DNA of 64,000 nt from Pseudisothecium myosuroides (Eukaryota; Streptophyta; Bryopsida; Hypnales; Lembophyllaceae), in NCBI GenBank assembly GCA_951799445.1, contig OX637296.1:23622001-23686000 (forward strand). The letters run 5' to 3'. The stretch's first letter is position 1. Every line of letters starts with the position of its first letter. The notes beneath the pieces were generated by a model that was not told the origin of the DNA, did no database searches, and saw only the letters and a list, made by a program, of their open reading frames with translations. Positions 33,801-47,944 of this stretch are shown one piece after another. The position numbers and the translations under genes are program-made.

Positions 33801-36154
33801 GTCCTAATGTTGTGGCAGTTTTGACCAGGCTAATGTGGTAATTGACCTTGCTGACATGGTAGTTTTTTTTAATTTTTAAGAAAATAATTTCATTGTCCAA
33901 ATCAATAGTATTAAACAATAGATTTTAGTGTAATTTTGACCAAGACAATGCAACCAAAATAACAAGTGTAAACAATAGTTTTTGGTTGTTTTGGTCACAG
34001 TCTCTTTAGTAGTGCTTTCTTTTTACTTGCCCAAGCAAAGGAAAAATAAGTTTACATGGCATGTGACTCTGTATAGTCATATTTTGCAGCTAATGTAGAA
34101 TATGACTACGGTTAGTCACATTTTTTGTTGAATTGTATTTATACGTGGAATGTTATTATAAGCTTACGTTGCATGTAACTAAATACAGTCATATTTTTAG
34201 CTAATATAGAATTCGTCTCCTAAAATATGTCAACATGGTTTAGCATCTGAATAAAAAAAATTATGCAATTAAAAACAAATACATATGATTTTAGAGATAC
34301 ACCAAAGGTAGTCATATTGAAGAGAAAAAATGTTAGAGGGAATGTGACTCTCTTCAATGACATTTATTAGTCACTAATATAAAATATATCACAATAAGTA
34401 TACTTAGACATACTTGTGGGGCCTAAATTCCTTACATTTTTATGAAGATGTTGACTCTCTATTGTATTGGTAGTAGCCTCCATCGATCGATTTTGTTTTA
34501 ATTTCCAGTGTCTACATGTACAATCAAGGAGGGTCATTTTTAGTATATGAACAATAAAAGTCAAACTTCAAAGAGTTACAACAATACAAAATCTTTAGCT
34601 CAAATTTAAGATGAAAAAATGTCAAAACAACTATATCTCTAGAAGTCATAAAATCATCATCATCATAATAATAATAATAATAGTGGTGATAGAGAGAGCA
34701 AGAGAATAATAGTGGTGATGGAGACAAACAAAAGCTAAGATGCAACAAAAGGACACAAGAGGCAACAATCAAAAGACTAAAAAATAAAAAATAAAATAAA
34801 AAATTTAAGGGGCAATAGAAAGTGAGAACTATGAAGCAACAAAAGATAAAGAAGAAAAGGCAAAAGAAGTAATGATTAGGATTTCAAAAAGAAGCAATGG
34901 CTAGGGTTTCAAAATCCTAAACAATGGCCTGTCCACATTTTTTTTAAAGCCTATATTTTTGAGGGGCTATCAAAAACAAAAGGTGACTATTGTAGAAATG
35001 TATTGGCCACCAATTATATTTTCATTCATAAAACACCTGTTTCATGGCAATGTAAGCACCCTGTCCATCTTCCACAACAATCTCTTCATCCCTTTAGTCC
35101 CTATCATTGACATTGTAGCAACCTCCATAATGTCCGAGCGACCTCCCAAACCAATGTAGTGATTTCCTAGCCTCTAAGCAACCTCCCAAGCCTCAAACAA
35201 CAACCTTAAACAAGGTAACAATCTTTCAATTCCAAATAACAACCTTTCAACTTGAAGTAGGGGTTTACTTAGCCAATGGTAGCTTTGCTCGATTTTTTTC
35301 TCTTGCATGAGCTTTATCCAATGTAGCTCTATTGACCAACAAGTTCTTACATTAGCACAAATTGCATCAAGAAAGATAGTGCAACATTGACCTCAAAACA
35401 CATCATTCAACAAAAAAATCAAAGGCGTTGGAAGAACACCAAACTCTAATAAATTGTTAAATGACACTTTTTTTGAACTTTGCATTGAGTTGGAAGAGGA
35501 CACAAAATACTATAACAAGAAATAAAAAAACAATGACTCCAACTACACTATAATATTGGTTTGCAAGCCAAACCATTTTTGGACCAAATCATTCTTCTTC
35601 ATGTGTTGGTTTGCCTCGTTATGGCCTCATGTGCTCATCATGGCTTGCACCTATTTAATTCCATGAATAATGCTTGACTTTGTTGTGCCAACCCGTAGTT
35701 CCTAATAATTGTATTGTTTTTATCAACCTCATTTAGTCTTCGGTGCACACCAAGTTATTACTAGGTGCTATGAATTTTTTTCCTGTTGAGATTGCAACTA
35801 TTAGGGTATAAAACACTATTACTTTATTGTTGTATTTGTTTGATGAATTTCTTTTATTTCAACACTATTTTAATGTTATTTTATAAATTTTTAACAATAA
35901 AAGCATGTAATTATATAAACAACTAGGCAAATGTTTCAAAACTATCTAGCGTCAACGTTTCTAGTAAAGTATAATATATATAGTGTGAATGTGTAATTTG
36001 TCTTTTGATAGATGATTGAGATGTTTTAATTTTTTTGGATGCGGACGTTGTTTTGAGTCAAAGACTATGTTTGTATTCACAATATAACTTTCAATGCACA
36101 TTTTACAAATTATTGAGTGTTTTGGCCTAGAGAAATCTTTTTTTTAAGAATTGG
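33801..36154. other. AT-rich intergenic, no gene seen
   Basis: Contains an (ATA/ATC)n stretch around 34650-34690 and short repeated words around 34070-34200 (TAGTCATATTTT.GCTAAT.TAGAAT). No domain is seen in any frame. Confidence 0.5.
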
Positions 36155-36752
36155 TTAATCCTTTAGTGACCGTGGTTAATTTGGAAGGCGAGCGCAATTT
36201 TTGAATACAAATTTGGAAAAGGGAAATTTCATCACTACTCCAAGGAAGTAATCCCAGATCAGACCGTAGGAATTGATGTTGTAGGCTTTATCCATGAAAA
36301 AAACAAAAAGTGAACATGATCTGACAGTGCAATTTGTTGTGAGTGATCTTCAAAGTGTGATGCATCAAAGTAGCCTTAAGCTAAAGCAATATAGTACATT
36401 ATTGCCCATAACTTTTGAAACATGCCTTCACAATTCATAGGATTGCTGGGCAATGTTTCTATTGTTCTTAGGCGTCAATTTCAAATAGAATCACATAAAT
36501 TGCTGAATATATATATATATATATATATGCGACTTAGAAGGTATGACTCAGGTCGGCCCTCTTGTCTTTGGACAAGCACAGCTACTTTGTTATTGCACAG
36601 AATTCTCTGAAACTAGATTTGTTTGGAGCACATGCTGAAGCTCTATTTGCGTTACTCTTTGAGTTTTTTCAAATACCCTGTATTGAGGGCAATAAAAAAC
36701 AAAGAATCCAAAATTTGACCCAAAAGTGGTCAACCGGTCACTAAAGGGTTAA
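36155..36752. mobile_element. TTAA-flanked element C (piggyBac-like ends)
   Basis: Left end TTAATCCTTTAGTGACCG; right end (reverse complement) TTAACCCTTTAGTGACCGG. Both borders are TTAA; the right TTAA (36749-36752) is also the left border of element B. About 600 bp, non-coding, with an (AT)n run at about 36509-36528. Confidence 0.75.
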
Positions 36753-37404
36753 ACCCTAAATGCCCAAGGCACCAAATTTTGGTGTCCACAATACATTGAA
36801 GTTAAATAAAATCTAACCAAGTTGCTATTTTTAATAGTTTATATTTTTGAAAAATTCTTTTTGAAGTCTAATTTTAGTGTCAAAGAAATCAATTTTGAAA
36901 ATGATTGATTATGATTTTTCAGTTCAAGATTTTGTGCAAGGGTGTCCATTGCAATCTCGACTTCCCGTAGTGTTGAGGGCTCTTAGAAATGAGTCTCAAA
37001 TACATTAGATCTAGGAGAAAAAATCACTTTAGAAATTCATTTAAAAAAATTGTAGAGTAGATTTCAAGAAGTTGTAAATTAATTAGGGTTATACATGTTA
37101 AATCCTTTAACCTCATATTTTTTTGTTGACTAACTTTTTAGATTTGGCATGTGAAAAGAGGATTGAAAGACTTCAAGTCATTTTCGTAGTTTTAGCACCC
37201 TCATGTTCAAACATTATAATCTTTCAATTCATAAGTGATATTGCTATGTTTTCTATTCCTCTGTGATCTCTAATATGTCTAGTTTGAATTTGTATGGTTA
37301 CAATCCAAAAAAATTGATACAACTTATCAAAATGATTTTTTTTCCTTCAGTTTAGAGCAAATTCTTAAAAAGCTCAAAAGAGGCCTTGGGCATTTAGGGG
37401 TTAG
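36749..37404. mobile_element. TTAA-flanked element B (piggyBac-like ends)
   Basis: Left end TTAAACCCTAAATGCCCAAG; right end (reverse complement) CTAACCCCTAAATGCCCAAG, so the right TTAA has mutated to TTAG. The ends match over about 20 bp. Non-coding interior. It abuts element C at a single shared TTAA. Confidence 0.75.
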
Positions 37405-38615
37405 AGATTGCCATTGAGTAGTTTATTTTAACTTGAGGGGCAAAGAATTTTTTGGCCACTTAAAGACCACAAAATAAATTTCATCTTGAATGACTTAAGA
37501 AATTAGTATTTCTAAATTCTTTTTAAAGAATTTTTCTTATTTTACAATTTAACTATAATATAATGGCTAAACATTTGGATTGAATAATAAATCATTTTTT
37601 TAAAGTTTTGTGAATTTATTGATGTCTCTTGTTGCTTTGCTCTTTGTCTTGAAATCATAATAATGCATGATGTATAAGACTTTCACAAAGTAGATTTATT
37701 TTTTTATTTTTTGGAGTATAAAGTTTCAACTCAAGAGTGTAAATCATACTCAAGGATGTAAACTAAATTCTACATCTTCTACTCAAGGATGCAAGTTAAT
37801 TTTGAAATCCAAATACACCCACAAGCATGCATTAATAAAGAAATACTTTCTACTTTGAGCACTTAAGTCTTACATATGGTAAGAATTTGAGTTTGAAACT
37901 TTATGTATGGAGTTGAATGTTGAGATTAAGATTCCTTAATTTGAGGTTCATTTTTTACATTTATTTTTATTCAAAAATCTTGACCACTTTCATGTAATAT
38001 TTCTTGGACTCAAAACTCAAAAGAATTTTAGGGATTGTTTTAAATTGGTTACAAAATAGTGGTTGAAATACCTTGTTACCTTCTTTTTTTCAGTTTTTTC
38101 TTTATATTAAATGTTGTATAGTTTCTAAAAGAAAAATAAATCATAAGACAAAATGGATGGATGAAAGCAACCACTTTAGATATAATATAAGGTGATTCGT
38201 GGTAGCTTGACCCTCTCAAAACTATTCTTCCAACTCAAATAAAGGTTGGATATGAATGTGGAATGTTGTGATTAGTATACATTATTGCTTTCCACCTGAA
38301 CTCATTGAAGAATTTATATTTGCTCAAAAAGATGGATAACCTTTCTCCAAAGAAAAAAGATGGATGGGATAAATTAATTAGTTTGGATAAAATATAGATT
38401 GTGAAATATACAGTCTTATAGTTTTGATGCGAATAGAACAAAAATTAAAAATTAAATAAGGTATCAGGTAAACTACCACCAAATATTTTTTTAGTAATTT
38501 TAAGGATGGATTCTCAAGCATATTTAGGATTTCAAGAAGCATTACATGGGTTTGTCCATATAAGTAGGCATTCAACATATTTCATCCACATTTCCTTTTA
38601 GTTTATTGGCTAAGC
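37405..38615. other. AT-rich intergenic, no gene seen
   Basis: Near 37728-37800 the phrase ACTCAAGAGTGTAAATCATA and ACTCAAGGATG variants repeat three times. Otherwise featureless. Confidence 0.5.
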
Positions 38616-38619
38616 AAGA

Positions 38620-39460
38620 AATCTTCGTTAGGCAAATTACGTCAGAAAATCCCCTCACCATCTCAGCTACTAAGAAATAAATCGTTTGCCTACAATTTCC
38701 GCCAACCAATACACTGTCACCTAATGTTCTGCAAAATAATGCTCTATTCATTTGGCTTTGTCTTCCTTGTAGGGACATAAACCACTGCCAAGAAATCACC
38801 CATTCATTTCTAGGGCAGGTTATCGCACGCAAAGTAGGTCATAATGCCCGATTTTGCAATTTCGCTCGCTTTAAATGAGCATTATCACTTTTTTGTATCC
38901 AAAATTCAATCTATTTCGGTTAATGAAATCTAATTTCTTGGCAATAGTTTACGTCATTGGCCAATGTCCTCGTCATCCGGGATTGCAGGGAAAAAATGTG
39001 CCTCCTTGTCAAGCACCGCCCTCCTTGTCAACACATTTTTTTCCCACAATCCCCTCCTCCTCAGGCATTGCCCTACACGTAAACCACTCCCAGGAAATTC
39101 CTTGTTCATTTCTTGAGAGGCTTCTGCAGCGTAATGCCCGATTGTGCTGGTTTTCTTGCGTAATCGGGCATTACGGATTACTCATCTAACTTTGATTTCT
39201 CATCCTCGATTTCTCATCCTTCTGCTCGTGATTTACGTCGTGCAGTGGCTCCTCGTCATCGGGTGTTTTGGAAAATAGCAGGCCTCCTCGTCGGGCTCCG
39301 CCCTCCTTGTCGGCCCGTTATTTCCCAAAACACCCTCCTCCTCGGGCATTGCCCTATACATTTGTTTGTAGCACACCCTCCTGCTCAGCAATTGAAATTT
39401 CAACTCCTGAATTCCCCACATACGACCTATTCATACAGACATTCCAGACACCGGCCATTG
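38620..39460 (+). repeat. Three diverged units with conserved stem-loops
   Basis: Related units lie at about 38620-38870, 38945-39180 and 39225-39460. Units 1 and 2 share TAAACCACTGCCAAGAAAT-like and CATTTCT blocks, then TAATGCCCGATT; units 2 and 3 share CGTCATC.GGG, CCGCCCTCCTTGTC and CCTCCTC.GGCATTGCCCTA. Unit 2 folds as 38979-39000 with 39032-39052, unit 3 as 39261-39276 with 39318-39335. A perfect 13-bp stem joins 39131-39143 to 39162-39174. Confidence 0.65.
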
Positions 39461-39720
39461 ATATTGTAAAACCTTCAGTTAGACTCCGACTGAACTGGCC
39501 AGTTCCCCCAAAAGAAATATTAAAAAACAAAAAGAAAAATGCGCCACTGCCTCATGGAAAGATCTAGATGCGTTAAAGAAAGTACCAGAGGAAGCCGACT
39601 TCCGTCGCCCTAATACTAAACCCCCGCCAACGGAACTCACCAGGCGCATCTTAACCGTCGGATGCGCCCCATCGACGGCCACGATCTGTTCCTGCCGACA
39701 GTTCCTTTCTCACAGACTAT

Positions 39721-39738
39721 TCCTGGAAGAGTCTGGAA
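39721..39738 (+). promoter_or_regulatory. Heat-shock element upstream of HSP90
   Basis: TCCTGGAAGAGTCTGGAA has four 5-bp modules in alternating order (TCC, GAA, GTC, GAA at exact spacing), matching the nTTCnnGAA heat-shock-factor site with two mismatches. It lies about 350 bp before the HSP90 ATG, in a GC-rich promoter. A further TCTAGAAGC lies near 39753. Confidence 0.55.
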
Positions 39739-39952
39739 GCGCGGCCGAGGGCTCTAGAAGCCCGGGAAGCCCGATCTCCGCCGTCGACGTTCTCCATCCA
39801 ACGGCTCTCGTGGCGCCAGTGGAAGCCTCTAGAGACCTTGAAGGCCTTCGTTCTGGTATCAAAACCGCCAACCCTTAGCGCCTCCCTTCGTCTTTTGGTC
39901 TTCACTGCTCTCTTCCCCAGCGTTCAGATTTTCGTGTGAGCGTTTTGTGTAG

Positions 39953-42797
<2,845 letters not shown>

Positions 42798-43436
42798 GTG
42801 TTCTCAATTAACCCACTTTTGCAATTCAACTGTGAGGCAGTTTTGAAACGGTAGACAATTTTGGGGATGGTGTTAGGAATTAGAGCCGGGTGAACTTTTA
42901 CCCTGCTCTGTAGGTTAGCAAATAGGTGAGTTGGACAGGTGCTTGAGACCTTACCTCATCTGATTTGTACATCCTCTTTTATGAATAGACACAGTAACGA
43001 CTATGCCGAATTCGGATTGTATTCACTGAGTTTCGTGCAATATCGGCATTGATGTTATTGGTTGTGTTATATTTGTTGCTGTGAGATCGGGAGTTCGGGA
43101 CTTTCGGTAGTTGGTCTACTGAGATGTGCAACCTGGATTTCTGTTCGTAGCTTAGCCTCCTCAACTATTTTGATTACAGTTATTAAGCCGTCCTGTTGCA
43201 CTCGCTATGAGCTTACTCTACCGCATTCATCATTTATTATCAGATTGTACCAATTTCGTGATCATCCTAGTTATGAAGTAGGTTGCACAAGTTAGGACAT
43301 GATACTGGTGGATATGGAGTTCGAAGAGCGCCGGGACTTTCAGTGTAGCTACAGTGTTTTCTTGGGCACTCGAATCGAATGGGATTTGCTCGGAGTGGTC
43401 GGTAAATTACAAGCAGCTTAGTCAGGAAGGTTGACG

Positions 43437-43592
43437 AAGAGCAGCTATTGTGTAGACTGTAGACTCCTCAAAGGGAAGGTTTGCGAGGCTTGAAACCAAA
43501 AAATGAAAATGGACAGAGCAGCTATTGTGTAGACTGTAGACCCCTCAAAGGGAAGGTTCGTGAGGTTGAAACCAAAAAATGAAAATGGACAA
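43437..43592. repeat. 77-bp direct tandem duplication
   Basis: AGAGCAGCTATTGTGTAGAC through GAAAATGGAC occurs twice back to back, at 43437-43514 and about 43515-43591, with only a few differences (ACTCC/ACCCC, GTTTGCGAGGC/GTTCGTGAGG). It is recent and lies about 640 bp past the HSP90 stop. Confidence 0.85.
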
Positions 43593-46079
43593 TTCTGTTT
43601 GATACATTTTCTTTTCAATTTTGTAATGCCTATCAAAATGGTGTGCACCTTTGAAATTACAAGTGCGCACCTACAGAGACAACAATCCGTCATTGCCCAA
43701 GTCGTGAAATGAAAGAGATGACAAAAATGTCAACAACCCTTTGCGCACAATGCACACAACTAAACTTACTTGAAGGGCGCATCAGGAAAGGTCCAAGGAC
43801 AACATCAACCCTGTATTTCACTTTGAATTTTCAACATCAACATTACCCAGTTTGATGAAATTGACGTATTATATTTGTAGAAATATACAAGCAAAAAATA
43901 TAGAAGTATCTCAATAAAATATTGGTATTAAAGGTTATATAAAATTTTCAGCTCGAGAATTTTATCTATAGAAATTATTCAAGAAACTTTGAATATTTTT
44001 ATAAACATTTTGAATGGATGAAATTGTCAAAAGTCATCCATTTTTTTTCCAAAATAGGATTGCCACATTTTTATGAATGTCCATACATTTGGATGAATTG
44101 ATGATGTTTCATTTACAATTTGTATACATATTTGTAGATGTAAATAGTTTTATCATGCCAATCACACTAGTAGCATATACTACATTGCTTTATTCCATTA
44201 GTGCACGGAGAAAAGTAGTATCACATCAAAATTAATATCACTATACAAGCTAATTCAATTAATGTGAGATTTCCACCAGCTAATTTGGATCAATGTTGAA
44301 TGAATGTGGTCTAATTACTATGAACTTTGGATAAAAATTAGACAAAATAGATGAATGTAATTGAAATTTGAAAGGAATTTGGATGGCAATCATACTATCT
44401 CAATTAGTACAAATACAATAGACCACATTTGTGTGGATGTATTGAGAACTTCCATATTAATAGACCTAGTGAATTTGCATAAATCCTAAATTAGTACAAT
44501 TTGGTGTTATTATTGTGAGCGCACTAATTAAGTCAATTTACATACAATTTATTTATGTGTGAAAAGTATTTCAATACAAAAAATTCAACCTTTGCTAATT
44601 TAAAATAGTCTAGATTTGGTATATTCGTGCCTTACGTACTAACATGAGAGATTGAAGTACTTCATAAATTTGAAATTGAATCATTGGTTCATTGATTGAA
44701 ACATTCAAGTTTAACTACACCACAAGACGGATTAGAAAGGTTGAAATTGCCTTGTACTAATTTGGACTAGAGCTCAATTCACATTAGTATTCATAATCCA
44801 AGATCTATCATCTCGCTTCATAGAAGAAACAAAAATTCTTGCAATTATTCTTGTGTGTAAAGAGAGCTCTCATTTTTTAATCACATAAAGACAAATCACA
44901 ACTAAAGGTTTCAATGCCAATTGAACAATGTACCAGACATGAACCTATTTTTCTTTGGATTTTTTAGGACAAGCTTCTAGAAATATGCTCAACTTTGAAT
45001 GATTCTCCTTTACAAAAAAACACTTGTCATAATGTAAAATGACTCTTTGTTGTCCCTTTTTTTGTCATGCATATTTAGACTCATTGGATTTCACAAAGAA
45101 AAATCCAATAGAACAATAATTCAAAGAATTTTTCACATGATAGTTATTGTAGTCAATTCATTTTTGAAAAATAAAACAAAAAAATATTATAGGTGGTAAA
45201 AAAAAATCATCACCTACCATGGGCTCAAATGATTTTGTTTTAAATATATAATAAAGTTAACACAAATTGCAGTGAAACTAATACAAAATTAACACAAAAC
45301 CATTTCAACCCATAATAGATTTGTAATTTTATACAAAACCAATTGCCACAAGTGGTGTAATACTACAAATGTTTCTTCAACCAAAAGCAAGTAGTTGCAT
45401 GTGGACTCAGGGCAATTTTTGGACTGTATACCTTAGGTCAACCTAGTTATATCCGTCAATGCAACTTTGTCATGGAAGCCAACCAATTGCCACAAATGGT
45501 GTGGCAATACTCATATTTCTTCAGCAAATTTTTTACACAATATATACAACATTTAAAAAGCTACTATTAATTGATTATACACACCATCAATCAAATAGCA
45601 GTAAAATACTCTCTATATATACTTCTTTTTAAACCCAAATTTAAAAACAACCACCTACCTTTAATAATACATGATCCCCATTGAATACACTAAATCTACA
45701 ATTGCACACTACAAAATATTACCATCTCACATTCAATTACTCAAAATATTATCACAAGAAAGTAGTAATATATTATATTAAGTATGCACTGACAACCCCC
45801 TATCATGATTTGTCACGTTTTCATCTTGGAGAAGTATCATCCAATTGTTTCATCTGACATTCAAGATCATTGTGCGTAAGTTGGCAATAAATGGACCCTA
45901 AACATTCTTGTCTCTAATCTAGAACCACTGCAATAGATATGAATGAGCTAGTATTATCTAAATACAAAATCTTCTTCCTAATGGAGCTATGTAAATTGGA
46001 GTCACTTCATTAGATTCTGAAGACCAGTTATGCAATCCAAAATGAACAAGTCCTTAATCATGAAAGGACCATCATGCGT
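43593..46079. other. AT-rich intergenic, no gene seen
   Basis: Long AT-rich stretch with short frames only. CCAATTGCCACAA.TGGTGT recurs near 45339 and 45481, suggesting a local duplication. No coding or complete element is supported. Confidence 0.5.
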
Positions 46080-46933
46080 TTTTTGGCAATACAGAAATTT
46101 TGGGCAGGTACGTGCGACTAGAGATTTCCATATTTCAAGATGAAATTTTAATAGAAGGTGGGGACAAGGAATATCTTTCATATGCACTAAATTTCATGAC
46201 ATTTGGAAATAATTATGAATCAAAAGTTATGGCCTAATATGTTATTTTTTTTTTAATTGGGCGGTTCGGGCTGATAAAACATAATCACTTTTTTTGAAAA
46301 CAAAAATTTTAAATTGGTTTACTAGAGTTATATATAAATGGAAAGCTTTTAATCATTCCATTTCAACCAATGAGTCAAAAGTTATGAGGAGTTTTACTTT
46401 GTGGGCAGTTATGGATTCTCTATTCTAAAATAAACTTTGAAGTTGTTTATTTCACTCAATTTTGAATATTTTTTGAAAAAAATAAAATCATAAGATGTAA
46501 ATTGTTTATAACAACATTACAACCATTGGGATTGAAATTTTTCAATTTCATAATTAATTTCTTAACAATTTAGTATTTTGAATCATTTTCTACTTCTTTC
46601 TACTTACTATTTTTTTCCTATATGTTGCACAATTCCAAATGACTTGAAAATTTTCAAGCATGTAAAAAACTTGTTTAGAAAAAAGAACCCAAAGAAGCAC
46701 CACATTTTGAACATTTTTTTTTATAGAAAAGTGAGCTTGTAAAGTGCAGCTGCCCAGTTTTTCGCAAGGCCAAAAAAAGGATTTTTGTCAATTCAAACTC
46801 TATTATCTTGCAGTCCACACGGTGGAAATTTCTGAAATTTTTTCTTCATCTTTTCAAACCAATGTACTACAAGATCCTACAATTATATGTGTCAAAAAAA
46901 AAAAAAACATAGTCATGGAACTTTAGGGGTTAA
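46080..46933 (+). mobile_element. TTAA-family element F, one end intact
   Basis: The right end GGAACTTTAGGGGTTAA (to 46933) is the family terminus. The body is collinear with element E in opposite orientation over about 850 bp (GGCAGGTACGTGCGACTAGA, GACTCATTG-like and GGATCTTGTAG regions). The left terminus is not recognisable, so its extent before 46080 is unknown. Confidence 0.55.
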
Positions 46934-47944
46934 TTATAGCAATCCGAGCAACAATCTAACATAGTTTGGACTTTGGAATTTATTTTCCCTCTCTCTTATT
47001 TTCTCCCAAATACCACTTGCTACCAAACAAAAAATAAACAAGCCCCTACACTACAAGAGACTTTAGAGGTAATCGTAAAGTGTGTGCAATGAGGAACCAC
47101 AAGTCGAAGTTTGACAAAGACACAAGACAAAACTCATTAAAGCCCCCAAACTAGAATGTGATAGAATTTGGTATTGTGTTTCTTTTGTACTATTCTTAGT
47201 TAAAGGCTTCCTCAGACACCCCTCGTACAAATTGGGGTTCACTTTATGATTTAACTCTTTTGTCCGTGAAACATGTGCTTGCTTTTCTAGTAAAGTTCTA
47301 TTCATACTTCCTTGCTTGTAACTTTTGTCAATGCAAAGTCTCTTTCCCTTGCAGAGCCAACAAACAAGAATAAAAGAAAAAAGAAAATTGCCTGGTTCCA
47401 CCCCCAATTCGCTGCCGCAGTTGGGTTGGTGCTCCTTCCACTCAAAAGCAAAATCAGTTGCCCACTCTTCCCTTCATCACCGTTCCTTTTCACATGTGGC
47501 CATGGCACGCAACACACGCCTTGTTCTGTCTTGCAACAACTGAAGAATCCCCAAAACTAAGTTAAACCTCATTATTCCTCCACAGCAGAGGCAGTATCGT
47601 TTTGATGATCTCGTCTTCTCCATTCAATCAAAATCCCGGGAAGCTCAACCTGCAAATTTCCTACCCAAACTTCCGCATTTCGTGCTCGAACTTCAACGTT
47701 GGAGATTCTTATACTCAAACCTCTTCATTGACACTTGCTCACTACCATTGCTCAAACTATGTGACAAGTGAAAAAATTGGGGGATTGCGGGTGACAGGAG
47801 TAAACTAAGCTTAAGAAGTTTGCGTGGAGTTTTGAGTGTTGTCACTGAAATTGGTCACTGAAATCGACCAGTGTTTGTACATACGGTGCTTATTGCCACC
47901 TTTGTAGTGAAGGATCTTTGTTAGCTCTGTTTGTGGCGAAAGGA
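46934..47944 (+). other. Upstream region of the permease gene
   Basis: Contains an ATG frame at 47605-47802 (MISSSPFNQNPGKL ...) that looks transit-peptide-like (Ser, Asn, few acids) and ends at a donor GGA|GTAAAC. It could be an alternative first exon, but its phase does not join exon 2 without another exon. No other gene is seen. Confidence 0.3.
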
